Below are positions 24,011-36,400 of a DNA stretch of 64,000 bases, in pieces. The notes under the pieces were generated by a model. The model had not been told where the DNA came from, ran no database searches, and saw only the letters and a list, made by a program, of their open reading frames with translations. Origin of the DNA: Dimorphilus gyrociliatus (lineage: Eukaryota > Annelida > Polychaeta > Dinophilidae); the NCBI GenBank assembly GCA_904063045.1, contig CAJFCJ010000007.1:3231404-3295403 (forward strand), read 5' to 3'. The position numbers were made by a program, and so were the translations under genes. Every line of letters starts with the position of its first letter. The first letter of the stretch is position 1.

Positions 24011-25933
24011 TGTTTATTAATAAATTATTTGAATGTTATTGTAGTGAGTTTAAATTTAAAATGTAAATCTTGACAAACTATAAATATAATTAATTAATTA
24101 TTTCTATTTTTAGAATATTTTTTTTCTCTTTATCAAGACTGTATATAAAGAATCTAAATTACATAGACACAACTTTAATAAACATGGATAAAAACGGAAA
24201 ATAATTACATTTATACCATTTGTAAATATTTATAGACGGTAAGTAAGCCTATTCTGATTACGTAATATTAGTAAAAGAAATAGCGTGATTTTTTGCTAGT
24301 TTTTGCCTGTGTTTACAAGATTGAAATGTCTAACTCTTAGTTTTACGATCGTTGGTTCATTTCCAACTTTATTGGTGCAAATATCATGTGACGAGTTTTA
24401 GCTATTCTTTGCTTTATCCATTTAAGAATCTTGTTAATGGGGTGTTAAAAGTAGGTAAAGGTGAGAGGAAATCTTGGCCAGTTTGTTGGAAGCTATTTAA
24501 AGACGATAGTGAAGGAAGTATTGAGGTTATTAAACACCGGAAGGTGCACGATAGTCTAATTAAACTGAACGTGACCGTTTGTATCACTTATTCGCAATTA
24601 TTGGAGACTCTATGTGTGTAATACTTTTAGTAGAGTTAGTCACGTGGAGAGAGACCAAAGTTCGTTTAGTTAGACTAAGAGAGCTTTTTTCTCAATATAT
24701 TTGCTACAAGTGGATAGAACTGGACTATTCTTTAGAGAGCCTCGATTACAAATCTAAAAAGGTGCTTCAATAATAGTCGATGCTCTATCAGACAATTTTT
24801 TTAGACTGTTGGATGACATTGAAGCCGAATTGACGACTCAGGAGAAATTGATCCGATTAGAGCAGACTAAAATGGGTGGGAGTGCTGTCAGAGTCGTATC
24901 TGTACACGAGGGAAATTTCGTGCGCAGTATAGCTTCTTTCCTTTCTAAAAACTCTTATTAAGAGTTCATTCATCGGTCAGTTGCTGCGTGTGAATCCAAA
25001 AAGAAACACTGTGATGAAAACGCTTTTTTTATTACTATTAAATATATGTCAGAACATCCCTTATAAGATTATAGAAACAGAGCACGTTCTCTTCATTGAC
25101 CTGTGTGACGTTGACTTCTTCAAAGCACAAACTACTAGATTTACCTAGGCATATGCCATAAAAATTTCCTATAATAGATACATCAATTTAGCTTAACAAG
25201 AAAACACTTCAATAATCAAAACAAAGCGAGTTTTCCAGCTGATCTATCTCCTCTACTTAGACATTTTCCGTATGTATGTATACAAGTAAATTATATTCGT
25301 TTCTTTCAAGAACGTTCCATTTACGGTCGTTTCGGGTGTTACTAAATTCTTAGAGATAATGAGACAGAAACTGAATACTCGGAGGAACGTCTAATGATTT
25401 TATCCATCCTTTAAAGTATGGAATGTTTTAATCAAGTCAAGATTTTATATATTTCTTAATAGATAAACCAATTTAGTGTTAATAATATAATATATAACAA
25501 AAAAGAAACAAAAATATAATTGTATTATTTTATATGAATAGAAATGTTCAAGGTTTAATAGAAAAAATACCCAAAATCGATAAAATAGCTATAACAATAC
25601 AACGTAATAAAGATAAAATCACAATTTCGTACCTCTTTTACCTTTCAAAAAAGCCGACGACGGTATTCTTCCTTTGAAAAAGAAAAGCTTTTCATCTTTT
25701 TCTTATTGGTAATCTGCTTTCATTCTTACTCTTTCGTTCTCCCTTCCCCCTTCCCTCTCACTCCCCCTCTTTTAATTTGGAAACTTCATCTAATCCACAA
25801 AAGGTTGAAATAGTTTGTGATAAATTGTATGTGTTTTTGTCATTTTTTATTAACTTTATGTTTTCCCTATAACTAAAAATATTTTGTAAAGAGTGTAGAC
25901 TTTTTTATTACCCTGAACTTATTTATTAATAGC
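24011..25933. other. Intergenic region between the protease gene and MBTPS2
   Basis: Mostly AT-rich. The middle part (24352-24961) has three overlapping + strand open frames with coding-like composition, listed separately. Nothing else was recognised between 24962 and the MBTPS2 stop, apart from a C/T-rich patch near 25735-25770. Confidence 0.5.
24352..24961 (+). pseudogene. Coding-like + strand fragments in three frames; possible decayed or unrecognised gene
   Basis: Open stretches at 24352-24621, 24579-24773 and 24758-24961 follow one another in different frames. The last reads as ordinary globular protein (LLDDIEAELTTQEKLIRLEQ, then SVHEGNFVRSIASF) and ends in TAA, but has no ATG. Sequence here is less AT-rich than its surroundings. 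I recognise no family. It could be a frameshifted relic, a gene whose introns I failed to place, or chance. Confidence 0.22.
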
Positions 25934-27656
25934 TCAATGGAATAGCACCCATAGAGCAATAACAACATTGGTTGCTACTAATAGAGTGCCAAAAAGTAAT
26001 ATTACGGTAAAAATTGCCAATCTGCTGCTTTTTTCGAGGAATGGACTAAGCACAAGCTCTAAGATAGCCATTAAGATATACTGTCCATCTAAAGCGTAAC
26101 AAGGCACAACATTGAGCAAAGCCAATGCTCCACTTAAGCTGATTACGTAATTAGCAATCGTTTCTAAAACGTAAGGAGCATGCACAGGCACAAAGCTCGA
26201 ACGAGGAGTATAATCGCTTAAAGTCAGTGAATAATGTAAATCTAGAGGATGTCCCAGGAACAGGAGGGGTGCTCTTCTCGTATGAACAATACGTATTAAT
26301 CTCGTTGAATTGTCTAATGACGGTGTAGTACAGAAATTTGGTGAATTTGGTTTATAACAGTCTGACTGGAGTTTGCATGTCTGCCGATCGGAAGTGCTTC
26401 TGGCGGGTAAACAAGCATAATTTGGTTTTACTTTTGTAGTTTTGGTAAAATAGGAAAAGCATAAATGTGTTGAACTGGAGTTCGAACAGCATTCGACATT
26501 TCCATGCATTGTTTTAAGAATATTCGGCTGAGATATATCGTATTGTTTTATAAACTCAGCAGGAACACAGTAGCCAGTAGACTTTTCGGACAATGTTTTC
26601 TCTATACACATTGTCCATTGAGCAATATTACGAACTCTGCAGTTGTTCAAACTAGTTATTTGATCTCCTACCAAAAGACCGCGGGGTCCAGAAACAGCCG
26701 AACCGAGGACGATACTAGTTACAACAACACTGGCATTCGTTGAATAGAAGACTGATAAGATATAGGGCAAAATTAATCGAAAAACCAGGGCCAATATAAC
26801 AAGTACAATATTGTGCCAAACTCCAGCACAATAAATTCGGAGCTGCTTCAGCGGAGACAAATTGGTTAAATGCTCTGTTGATAAGTCAACAAACGCTCCG
26901 GGGTATACGGCCAAAATAAATAGACCAAATCCATGTATTTTGACCTGCTCACTGAGAGAATAAAAAGAATGTTCTTAATTTTAAAATCTACATTTAAATG
27001 TCTTTCAAACATTAAAATTAATTAAATTTCTTCTACTTACCGAACCGCTGCTATTGCGTGGCCAAATTCGTGCAAAACTCCACAAACTAGCAAAGTTAAT
27101 AGGTAATATCCAATTTGGTTAGTTGGAATATTAACACCGGGCATCTGTGTTTGTTTACATTATTATAAACAGAAAGTAAGAGAAACTTTAAACAAAAACT
27201 TACCACAGGAGTTAGAACTTGCTGCTCAACTGGACGCTTTCTCAGTGTATTAACAATCATTAATGTAAGTAATGTAATCGAAATAAAGGTAAAAAAAAGC
27301 GAAATGACAACACCAATTGTAAACCAGACTTTAAGGAAGTTCTTTCTCCATTGACCAAACCTGAGAAATTGCCTGTTTAGGCATGTGCTGTACCATCTTA
27401 TTTGACAAACATAAATAGACAATCCAGTTTTGTGAATAAAGTCTAAGTATTTGCCTTGTGAAGATAAACTTGTCTGAAATTATACATAAATATAAATAAT
27501 TATTCAGACGCACACACATATATATATATATATATATGTATATGTTTATATTATTTATCGAATGCAATCAGGCTTACAAACCTTCAAATATACATCACTT
27601 AAATACAAAATTGCCCAAAAACCCATAAACAAAGCAATAAAACTAGTAGCTATCAT
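25934..27656 (-). CDS. MBTPS2: Site-2 protease, membrane-bound transcription factor peptidase
   Basis: Site-2 protease is a multi-pass Golgi zinc metalloprotease that makes the intramembrane cut releasing SREBP and ATF6. Four exons (27582-27656, 27204-27473, 27041-27144 and 25934-26951) give 488 residues in frame, a little under the vertebrate length. The zinc-binding motif is HEFGH (27058-27072 on the complementary strand), and the second catalytic motif is LDG in NVVPCYALDGQYIL. Family stretches include YPGAFVDL, QLRIYCAGVWHN, SGPRGLLVGD (PDZ-like loop), a Cys-rich luminal loop (VECCSN to SDCYKPNSPNFC) and LGHPLDLHY. The vertebrate serine-rich loop is absent. The start is the first ATG and begins a hydrophobic signal-anchor. 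Two SREBP-type E-boxes lie upstream. Confidence 0.95.
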
Positions 27657-28742
27657 ATTTCATGAAAAATATTATAACTTCATTTTAATTTTTAAACGCA
27701 GCTTTTATTAGACATTAAATTTCATGTAGATTGAAGATATGATCGGAAATATGGCCAGTATTTTAATATTATCTGTTCAATGTATACTTTCATGCTATAT
27801 AGTCACATATAATATTAAAGTTGGACGTTTTTTTTGTTTTTATTTCTGCAGCACGCTACTGAGCGATAAACCATTGATTTAAGAAATCATACTCAAATAG
27901 AAGTAAATACATTTTCAAGGGATAGCATTATTCTTTATCACGTGATCTGTCTTTTTTTCTGATTGGCCAAAAACTTTAGATTTTTTCGAATTCTCTTATC
28001 ACGTGATCATTCTGGACACTGCAAATAGGCTATATTTCGTCTCGAACATTTTATTTAAATCGGCCATGTTGAAATGTAATAAATATTACTTCCTAAAGTC
28101 ATTAAATTACGTCCTGATACCTCCATAAACTATACGAAATATTGAACTAAAAATCAGACATGACAGTCTTACTCATAATTTAGCAAACATTATTGACTAC
28201 CTATTATCAACTTAATGTTCTATTATTCTTATAAAAAGTCTATTGACTCATTGTGATATACAAGTACTAGTAGCATATTTGCAAAGATAAACTTTTATTT
28301 AATTCTAAAGATATTTCTTAGTTGTCATTTGCATTTAGGTTTAATGCAAATATTTGGTCTGACATCTCCTTGGACAAACTATTAAATTGATTATCAATGA
28401 CAGAGTGGATTCTAGCTGGTAAACAAGTTTAAATGTATTAAGTAAACTTTCTTTCCGCAAAGCTGGGCAAAGAGAAAAGTTCATTACTTTCACTTAATCC
28501 AGATTTTTCTTATACAAGCTTTGTTTATCTACTAGAAAAAACTATATATCAAATTAAAGTTTTCCGCTAATGATTTCCAAAAAACTCTATTCGGATTAAA
28601 ATATTAAGCTGTTTGTTAAAACCCGCCAAATTTTGCCTTCAAAAGAGCTCTAATAACTGGTAACAGATATTTTGCATAAATTTGCAAAAAGCGGTTATTT
28701 TCCCGACTGTTCATCTCTGATATCCGCTTAAACTGATCTAAT
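27657..28742. promoter_or_regulatory. Divergent intergenic region of MBTPS2 and ISWI
   Basis: Two identical palindromes ATCACGTGAT (27937-27946 and 28008-28017) flank an inverted CCAAT core ATTGG (27962-27966). GGCCATGTT (28062-28070) resembles a YY1 site. The genes are transcribed away from each other, so the region probably contains both promoters. The minus-strand frame across the ISWI first exon is a shadow. Confidence 0.5.
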
Positions 28743-31700
28743 ATGTCGGATTCAGACGGAGATTCTTCAGCAACGTCCTCTTCAGAAGAGGTAATAGTAA
28801 GAATTTTTATTAAGTTTTTATTTAATAGTATTTGATTCACGATCTTTAGTAAACATGTACTATTTTTCGTTGGGTTCATTTGTATTCGTTTTCTTCCATT
28901 GTTTCCCTAACATAACTATCTTAGCAGAATGGCCGACCACTTCCAAAGCCGAGATCGGACACAGACTATCATGCGAAGATTGTAAGTAAATCATATTTTC
29001 TTGTTTCGCTGTCTAATAAACGATTTATTTTTTAGAAAAGTGATGCCACGAAAAGGTTCGACTTTCTTCTCAAACAAACGGAATTTTTCGCCCATTTTAT
29101 GGCTACTGGATCTCCAACAACAACGAAACCTACCTCCCCTCTGAAGATGCGTTTGGAACAAGTTGCCCAACAAGCCGAAGAAACCAGCACAAGAACTCGA
29201 ACAACATCTTCTTCGGATGATCATCGACATAGAAGAACTGAAAAAGAAGAAGACGAAGAATTACTAAGCGTGGCCGCAAAAACCAACACTCAATCGGGAA
29301 AAGTTACAAGGTTATTTGGAATAATTTCTGAGAAATATTACTAGACTTTTTTTTTTGAAGGTTTGAAGACAGTCCTTCATTTATCGAAGGAGGAAAGATG
29401 AGAGACTATCAGGTTCGTGGATTAAATTGGTTAATCTCTCTTTATGAAAATGGTATAAATGGAATATTGGCGGATGAAATGGGATTGGGAAAAACTCTTC
29501 AAACTATTTCTCTTCTTGGCTATATGAAGCATTACAGAAATGTTGCTTCACCTCACTTAATTATTGCTCCTAAATCAACATTATCAAACTGGATGAATGA
29601 GATAAAACGCTGGTGCCCTTCGATGACAGCAGTTTGCCTAATAGGAAATCAAGAACAAAGATCAGCTATAATACGAGATACACTATTACCAGCCACAGAA
29701 TGGAATATATGTGTAACTTCATATGAAATGATCTTGAGAGAACGAGCTGTTCTTAAAAGATTCAATTGGCGTTACTTAGTTATAGACGAGGCTCACAGAA
29801 TTAAAAATGAGAAATCTAAGCTTTCTGAAATGGTTCGAGAATTTCGTAGTACTAATCGTTTGTTGTTAACTGGAACACCTTTACAAAATAATTTACACGA
29901 ACTGTGGTCTCTTTTAAATTTTCTTTTGCCTGATGTATTCAATTCTTCAGATGACTTTGATGCTTGGTTTAACACCAACAGTATTCAATCTGCTGACCAA
30001 CAGCTAGTTCACCGTCTTCATTCAGTTCTACGACCATTTATGTTAAGAAGAATTAAATTGGATGTAGAGCACGCACTATTGCCAAAGAAAGAAACAAAAA
30101 TTTATATTGGCTTAGCAAAAATGCAAAGAGAATGGTATACAAGGATTTTAATGAAAGACATTGATATAGTTAACGGAGCTACAGGACGATCAGATAAAAT
30201 GAGGTTGTTAAATATTTTGATGCAACTTAGAAAGTGTACAAATCATCCATATCTGTTCGACGGTGCCGAGCCTGGACCTCCTTACACAACTGATAAACAT
30301 ATCGTTGATAATTCCGGGAAAATGATCCTACTAGATAAGTTGTTACCAAAGCTTAAAGAGCAAGATAGTCGTGTTTTAATTTTCAGTCAGATGACAAGAT
30401 TGTTAGACATCTTGGAGGATTATTGCTGTTGGAGAGGATATAATTATTGTCGTCTTGATGGCCAAACGTCACACGACATTAGACAACAACAGATTGATGA
30501 ATATAATGCGCCCAATTCATCTAAATTCATTTTTATGCTTTCAACGAGGGCAGGGGGTTTAGGTATAAATTTGGCAACAGCGGATGTAGTAATTTTGTAC
30601 GATTCAGATTGGAATCCCCAAGCCGATCTGCAAGCCATGGATAGAGCTCATAGAATTGGTCAAAAGAAACAAGTCAGAGTATTCAGATTAATAACAGAAA
30701 ATACCGTTGACGAAAGAATTTGTGAAAGAGCCGAAATGAAATTAAAGTTAGATAGCATTGTTATTCAGCAAGGTCGATTAGTCGACGGAGCTGGTAATAA
30801 ACTAGGAAAAGATGATATGTTAAATATGATTCGTCACGGCGCACAGCATGTCTTCTCTTCGAAAGACAGTGAAATTACTGACGAAGATATTGACAGCCTC
30901 TTAGAACGGGGTGAAAAAAAAACGAAAGAATTGGCTGAAAAACTAAAAGATATGGGAGAAGGGAATTTAAGGTCTCTAACGTTTGATACGGAAGATAATT
31001 ATACCATCTACGAATTCGAAGGCGAAGACTATCGAGCAAAACAAAAGGTTCAGAGTTGGATTGAACCACCGAAACGTGAGAGAAAAGCTAATTACGCAGT
31101 TGATGCGTATTTTAGAGATGCTCTAAGAGTAACGTCAGCCGAACCAAAAGCTCCAAAAGCTCCTCGTCCACCAAAACAACCAATTGTTCATGACTTTCAA
31201 TTTTTTCCGCCAAGGCTCTTTGAACTTCTTGATAAGGAGATATACTACTTCCGAAAAACTGTTGGATACAGAGCTGCTAAAAATCCAGATTTGCCTTCAG
31301 CTGAAGCGGAAAGAGAACGTCGAGATGAACAGAGAAGAATTGACGAGAGTGAACCACTAACAGAGGACGAAGTAGGCGAAAAAGATGAACTATTAAAGCA
31401 AGGTTTCACACACTGGTCCCGCAGAGATTTTCATCAGTTTATTAAAGCAAATGAAAAATACGGGAGAGATGATTTAGATTCTATATCAAAGGAAGTCGAT
31501 GGTAAAACTTCTGAACAGGTCATGGACTATTCTACTGTATTTTGGTCAAGATGCACAGAATTACACGACGTCGAAAAAATTATGGCTCAAATAGAGAGGG
31601 GAGAGGCGAAAATTGCCAGGAAGCATGCTGTTAAAAAAGCCTTAGACAGCAAAATGGAACAATATAAGGCACCTTTCCATCAATTAAGATTACATTATGG

Positions 31701-32096
31701 CACAAATAAAGGAAAAAATTATACTGAAGAAGAGGATAGATTTTTAATTTGTACTTTACACAAACTTGGATTGGAAAAAGACTATGTTTATGATGAACTA
31801 AGAATGTGTATAAGAAATGCGCCCCAGTTTAGGTAAAAATATAGCTAACAATATTTCCTATTTTAAATATTCATAACATTTATTTCAACAGATTTGATTG
31901 GTTTCTAAAATCTCGCACGTCTTCGGAGCTTCAAAGGAGGTGTAATACATTAATTTCGTTGATCGAAAGAGAACACATGGACAGTCAGCCGTCAGATGGA
32001 AAACGTAAAGCTGGTAGTGCAGCTGGACTTCCAGCAAAGAAAGCCAAACATGAGGATTCACCCGCTCCAGCAAAGTCCAAATCAAGAAGAAGATAA
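28743..32096 (+). CDS. SMARCA5: ISWI chromatin-remodelling ATPase
   Basis: ISWI is the nucleosome-spacing motor of the ACF, CHRAC, NURF and related complexes. Five exons (28743-28790, 28928-28981, 29036-29310, 29361-31832 and 31892-32096) give 1017 residues, close to vertebrate SMARCA1/5. The acidic, Ser-rich N-terminus is followed by [14 protein letters not shown]. The AutoN-type region has [15 protein letters not shown]. The SNF2 helicase shows motif I DEMGLGKT, motif [22 protein letters not shown], and motif VI HRIGQ. NegC, then HAND, SANT ([21 protein letters not shown]) and SLIDE ([24 protein letters not shown]) domains follow, and the protein ends in a Lys/Arg-rich tail. One very large exon carries the motor, contrary to the fragmented style of neighbours. 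It is convergent with ZCCHC9, 183 bases apart. Confidence 0.97.
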
Positions 32097-32279
32097 AGAA
32101 TTCCCTCAATTCAGCCTTTTTTCTTTATTTTATGGATGTTGTTTTATTTCATTAGAAAGACGTATCGATATAGACCTTTTTTATAAAGCATATGTACAAA
32201 GAAACAGGAAAATACATTCTTTAAATTATTATAAATATTATTATCAATTTCTGTTTTTACAAATAGTAACTTTTAATTT

Positions 32280-32984
32280 CTAAAACTTAACTACTTTAAC
32301 TTTTTTAGTCCGTACAGGTTCTTTAACAGTTTCTACCGCTTCATCATCAACATTATTATCCGCTAATGTTTTTAATGTTGTATGAGCTATACCGCTCCTT
32401 TTCATAAATTCAGGACAGTCTTTTTTAAAGTGTTCTACAGAGCCGCAGGATCGACAAGAACCCCCATTTGGATAAAGTCCTTTTGGATTATCTGGACACT
32501 GGTTTGATAAATGACCAGTTTCTTTACAAATAAAACAAGTAGCATAGGGTAATTGTCCGTCTGGTACTTTAACCCTACAAGTATGCATTGAATGTTCTGT
32601 TGAACCGCATTTAAAGCAAATACCATATCCAATTTTTGTCTTTGATTCTGGGCAGTGCTCTGCCGAGTGTCCAGGTTTTCTACAATTAAAGCAGGCCTTT
32701 CCCAACTCTCTCTGATCTATTCGCTTTATTCTACGGTTTTCTCGTCGATCATCCTTTCGGATAACCGTGTCGATTGCTTCTGCGGCCTCTGTATCATCTT
32801 TATATTCTGTTTTTAAGTTTTCTAATCTTTCCCGTTCTTTCGAATAAGTTTTGGATTCAGGGTGAGGCCGTTTTAGATTTTTGTTTCCTTTCTTTTCTGG
32901 AACTTTCTCCGAGAGTGACGACCAGCTTGATGCCTCGTGTGGCTTCTTCTGATTTGCAGGACCACCTCTAGCGAATCTTGTCAT
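32280..32984 (-). CDS. ZCCHC9: Zinc finger CCHC domain-containing protein 9
   Basis: ZCCHC9 is a nuclear/nucleolar nucleic-acid-binding protein of the zinc-knuckle family. A single intronless exon encodes 234 residues, starting MTRFARGG as the vertebrate protein starts MTRWAR. Four CCHC knuckles are visible: CFNCRKPGHSAEHC, CFKCGSTEHSMHTC, CFICKETGHLSNQC and CRSCGSVEHFKKDC. The insertion between knuckles 3 and 4 (PDNPKGLYPNGG) is a family hallmark. The N-terminal half is basic and charged (DDRRENRRIKR), and the C-terminus ends VKVVKF. It is convergent with ISWI on one side and divergent from separase on the other, about 490 bases start to start. Confidence 0.95.
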   Translation of the reverse strand: MTRFARGGPANQKKPHEASSWSSLSEKVPEKKGNKNLKRPHPESKTYSKERERLENLKTEYKDDTEAAEAIDTVIRKDDRRENRRIKRIDQRELGKACFNCRKPGHSAEHCPESKTKIGYGICFKCGSTEHSMHTCRVKVPDGQLPYATCFICKETGHLSNQCPDNPKGLYPNGGSCRSCGSVEHFKKDCPEFMKRSGIAHTTLKTLADNNVDDEAVETVKEPVRTKKVKVVKF

Positions 32985-33475
32985 GCTTTCTAACTCGATT
33001 TAAAAGTATACATTGAAAATATTGACGAACTATGGTTTATGCTCGAAGTAACTAAAGTTAATTTGAAAATAGATTCGGAATACAATCCACACAATCAATA
33101 ATTTAACGAACCAGCCAACCGTCTACCTTAATAGAAAAAAACAAAAGTTTCATAAATATAATAATTTTTAAATTGAAAACTAATCAGATTTTTTATTACT
33201 AATTTTGGTTAAAATTTTACTTTTGGCAAAATATCTATGAAATAAGGTTTTTATAAACAAAATTTGATAAAAGTATACCATATCGCTCATTTAAACCAAT
33301 CAACGTCTTCGTCTTATAATTCAACTTCCGATTTCAGTTTCTTCATGAAAATGGCGGCATCATAAATAAGGCTGGTTTTTAATAGTTAATTTCGATAGCA
33401 GCAAATCCTCGACTAGTTTTCTTTGAACCTGAAAAAAAAAGTTTTATCTAGTAGTTTCCTATCTATCGAATTTCT
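32985..33475. promoter_or_regulatory. Divergent promoter region of ZCCHC9 and separase
   Basis: Short head-to-head intergenic region. AAAATGGCGGC at 33348-33358 matches the activating YY1 consensus found at many animal housekeeping promoters, and lies about 120 bases before the separase ATG. The rest is AT-rich without other recognised sites. Confidence 0.45.
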
Positions 33476-36400
33476 ATGGCAGATAAAGCAAATAAAATAG
33501 AAAACTTTCTAGAACAGCTGAAGGTAGCTAAAGAAGTTAACATTAAACCTTCAAACAACTGTCTAAAAGGATTAAAACTTTTAAATGAATCTCTTAAATG
33601 CTTGCCTAAAAATTCCGACTATTTCTTCACTAATATAACTCAATTCATCGTCCGAATATTATCGATTAATTACAACGAATACAAGGAAACGAAAGGGGAG
33701 CTCGTGACTGAAAAATTATGGATAAAAGCACTATATGAGACAATTTATTATTTATTACAAAATTTGGATAAGTTCATCAAAGGTATTTATTATACAGAAT
33801 TAACGGTTGTTGTCATTTACTATGAAACAATTTTACAGATCGAAAACAAACTATGAAAGAAATTCTTCTTATAATTCAAAAATTTCATAGCATTTTGGAA
33901 AATTCCACAGAGAATAAACATAATTTTCTTCGTTCCCAGTACTGGAATTTAGGTATTAATACCATTTTTGTAACTTAATAGTATTAGTAATACTAATTAT
34001 ACTTGGTTCAATACAGCTGCTGTAGTAAATAAATACTGCTTGAATTTCCATAAAGATTTTGTTGTTGACATCTGCGAGTTAGTTCTAAATTGCTTAAAAT
34101 TTTGTATTGATTTACAAGACTCAAATGAAAGTCGTATTAAGACGGCAAAGGACGTAAGTTATTAAATTTCTAATACAGTACTAATTATTGATCCAGAATG
34201 TATTAATAGGCAAAGCTGTCAACATTTTACAAAATTCTTATTGACGAGTTATTTCGAAATAAGAAATATGATTTAATAGAAAAGTTCCTAAATGAGTGGA
34301 GAACGTTCAATGACGACGAATTCTTAGCAACTATAATTAAGTATGATATTAAGCTGAAGATGCTTTCCAGTAATCATCTTACTTCCGCTCAGAGGTATAG
34401 ATAATTCTTATAATAATCTATTCACTAAACTTTTCTAACTTATGCTTCTACAAAACTTCAAAAGAGAAATGAAAGTGCAAGATCTTTTAGGAAGTATTTT
34501 AAATGAATATGAAGAGGTTGAATCCGATAGTGCATACGAAATCAAAGCCTACTGTTATTATCTAAAATATTTATTTCAAGATGAGCGAATTGTTCTAGTA
34601 AGTTTATCATACCATTGTATTTTTATAATTTATGAATGCCAATAGAATGAAATAATTCATTCTTATTTTGTAGAATTTAACTGATGAAAAATTGGAGAAA
34701 CGTAAAGAACTTATTTCAACTGCCAAATTACCTTCTCTCTTTGCTCAATACAAAAGATGTTCAATTCTAAAAGATTCTCTAAATATGTGGAAGAAAGTCA
34801 AAAGTTTTGATAAGAAAGATAATTCTACACTTAAAGAAATTGTGACAGAAATTATAATTATAGCAGATATTTTTAATCTGTTACGAATGGTAAGTATTAT
34901 TAATTTTATTCTTTAATGTTCATTTAATTACACTTTCAAAATAATTCAATACAGCCAAACAAAGAATTAGAAACACTCTTCTTAGTATTAGGGGCTATTC
35001 AATCCAGAACTGAACGACGTTTATTAAATATTCATTTAGAGATTTTATGGAGGCTCATTTTTCTATTCAGTGAAATGAATTCTCTCTCCTGCGCTAAAGA
35101 AATGCTTGTTAAAGCTGAAACCATTTTAAACTGTAGTAGCTTTCAAAAAAATGACATCTTAACCATAAAGTTTGCTCTTTGTAAAGCTCACGTTAATTTC
35201 CTCACTGGAAAGGTACAAAATTTTTCATATGATATCTGTATGGTTTATAGTAATAAATCTTTTAATAGATTAAGGAAGGTCTAGAATTACTGCAAGAAAT
35301 AATTGATAGCTATCAACCGTCATTTTGGAAGAATATGACAACTTTACCATTAAAAATATCTATCGATATTTTATTAGCTAAAGTTGGTTCCTTTTGTAAA
35401 TGCAGTTTTTTGATTAATAATACTTTTTGATGTGTAATTTTTTACTTTTAAAATTATAGATGTCGATGAGAGATGATAGATTTATATGCAAAACCCACTA
35501 CCTGGAACAGGCTGTTACAAAATGCTTCAAACTCATTAAACTACATTTTGTTTGTAAGGAGGATAATACCGATCTAAGTAGGATAAAAATTTTTGCTTTA
35601 CTTTTAAATCTTACAAAGGTTGTATTTCAGTTGAACGCAACGATAAATATAGAGTATTATCATTGTCCTTTAATTGCTTGAAAGACTATATCAATTTGAT
35701 GATAAAGATTGGTGATACTCGTTATGTCGAGGTCTATTTGCACGAAGGAAAAGCTTTGGCTATTTCTTTATGCCTTCCTCATTGGTATTTATTCAATATT
35801 TCGTTATGAGATGCTAAAACTTATTCTTTCAAAGGGTTGTTGAATTTCTTATCTTGCAAGAAAAATTCGAAGTAATGACTGATAGATTGAAGTCAGCTAC
35901 TGTAACATTACATCAAGTCGAGTACATTCTTACATCAGAGACAATCCCTGTCACTGAGGCGGAAGCTAAGCAGAAATCAAAGACAAAAGGATCTAACGAT
36001 AATGCAAATGAGGGGGATAATGAGGACGAAGAAGAAGAAGATGATGATGACGATGATGGATTTGAAATTAAATCTAGTGCTGTTTTAAATCAGAATGCGG
36101 AAGATGATGAAAGTGGTCATGAAAGTGAAAGTGGTTTAGACGACGGAGAAGATGATATGATACTCTCTCGTCGTTCAGAAAAGAAACTTGAATATTGGGA
36201 ACACGAATCTTGTTCATGCGATTATTGCAGTGACATTATTTTACAATCTGCCATATTAAATTATTATTATAGAACAGTTGAGTGTGCAGAATCGAAAAAT
36301 GATAAAAAAGCTGTTGATTCTGCTATGAAACCTTTACCTATCATCTATCATACAGTTACAACGAAAGGTTACGAATGTTTAAAGACAGCCTTTTACTCTT

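Noticed and set aside
28616-28879. Minus-strand 87-codon frame over the ISWI start
   Set aside because: The opposite strand encodes the ISWI first exon in frame with the rest of the gene.
35554-35630. Apparent internal stop and frame change in separase
   Set aside because: Splicing from a GTAAGG donor at 35554 to a TATTTCAG acceptor at 35630 removes a 77-base intron and keeps the frame open.
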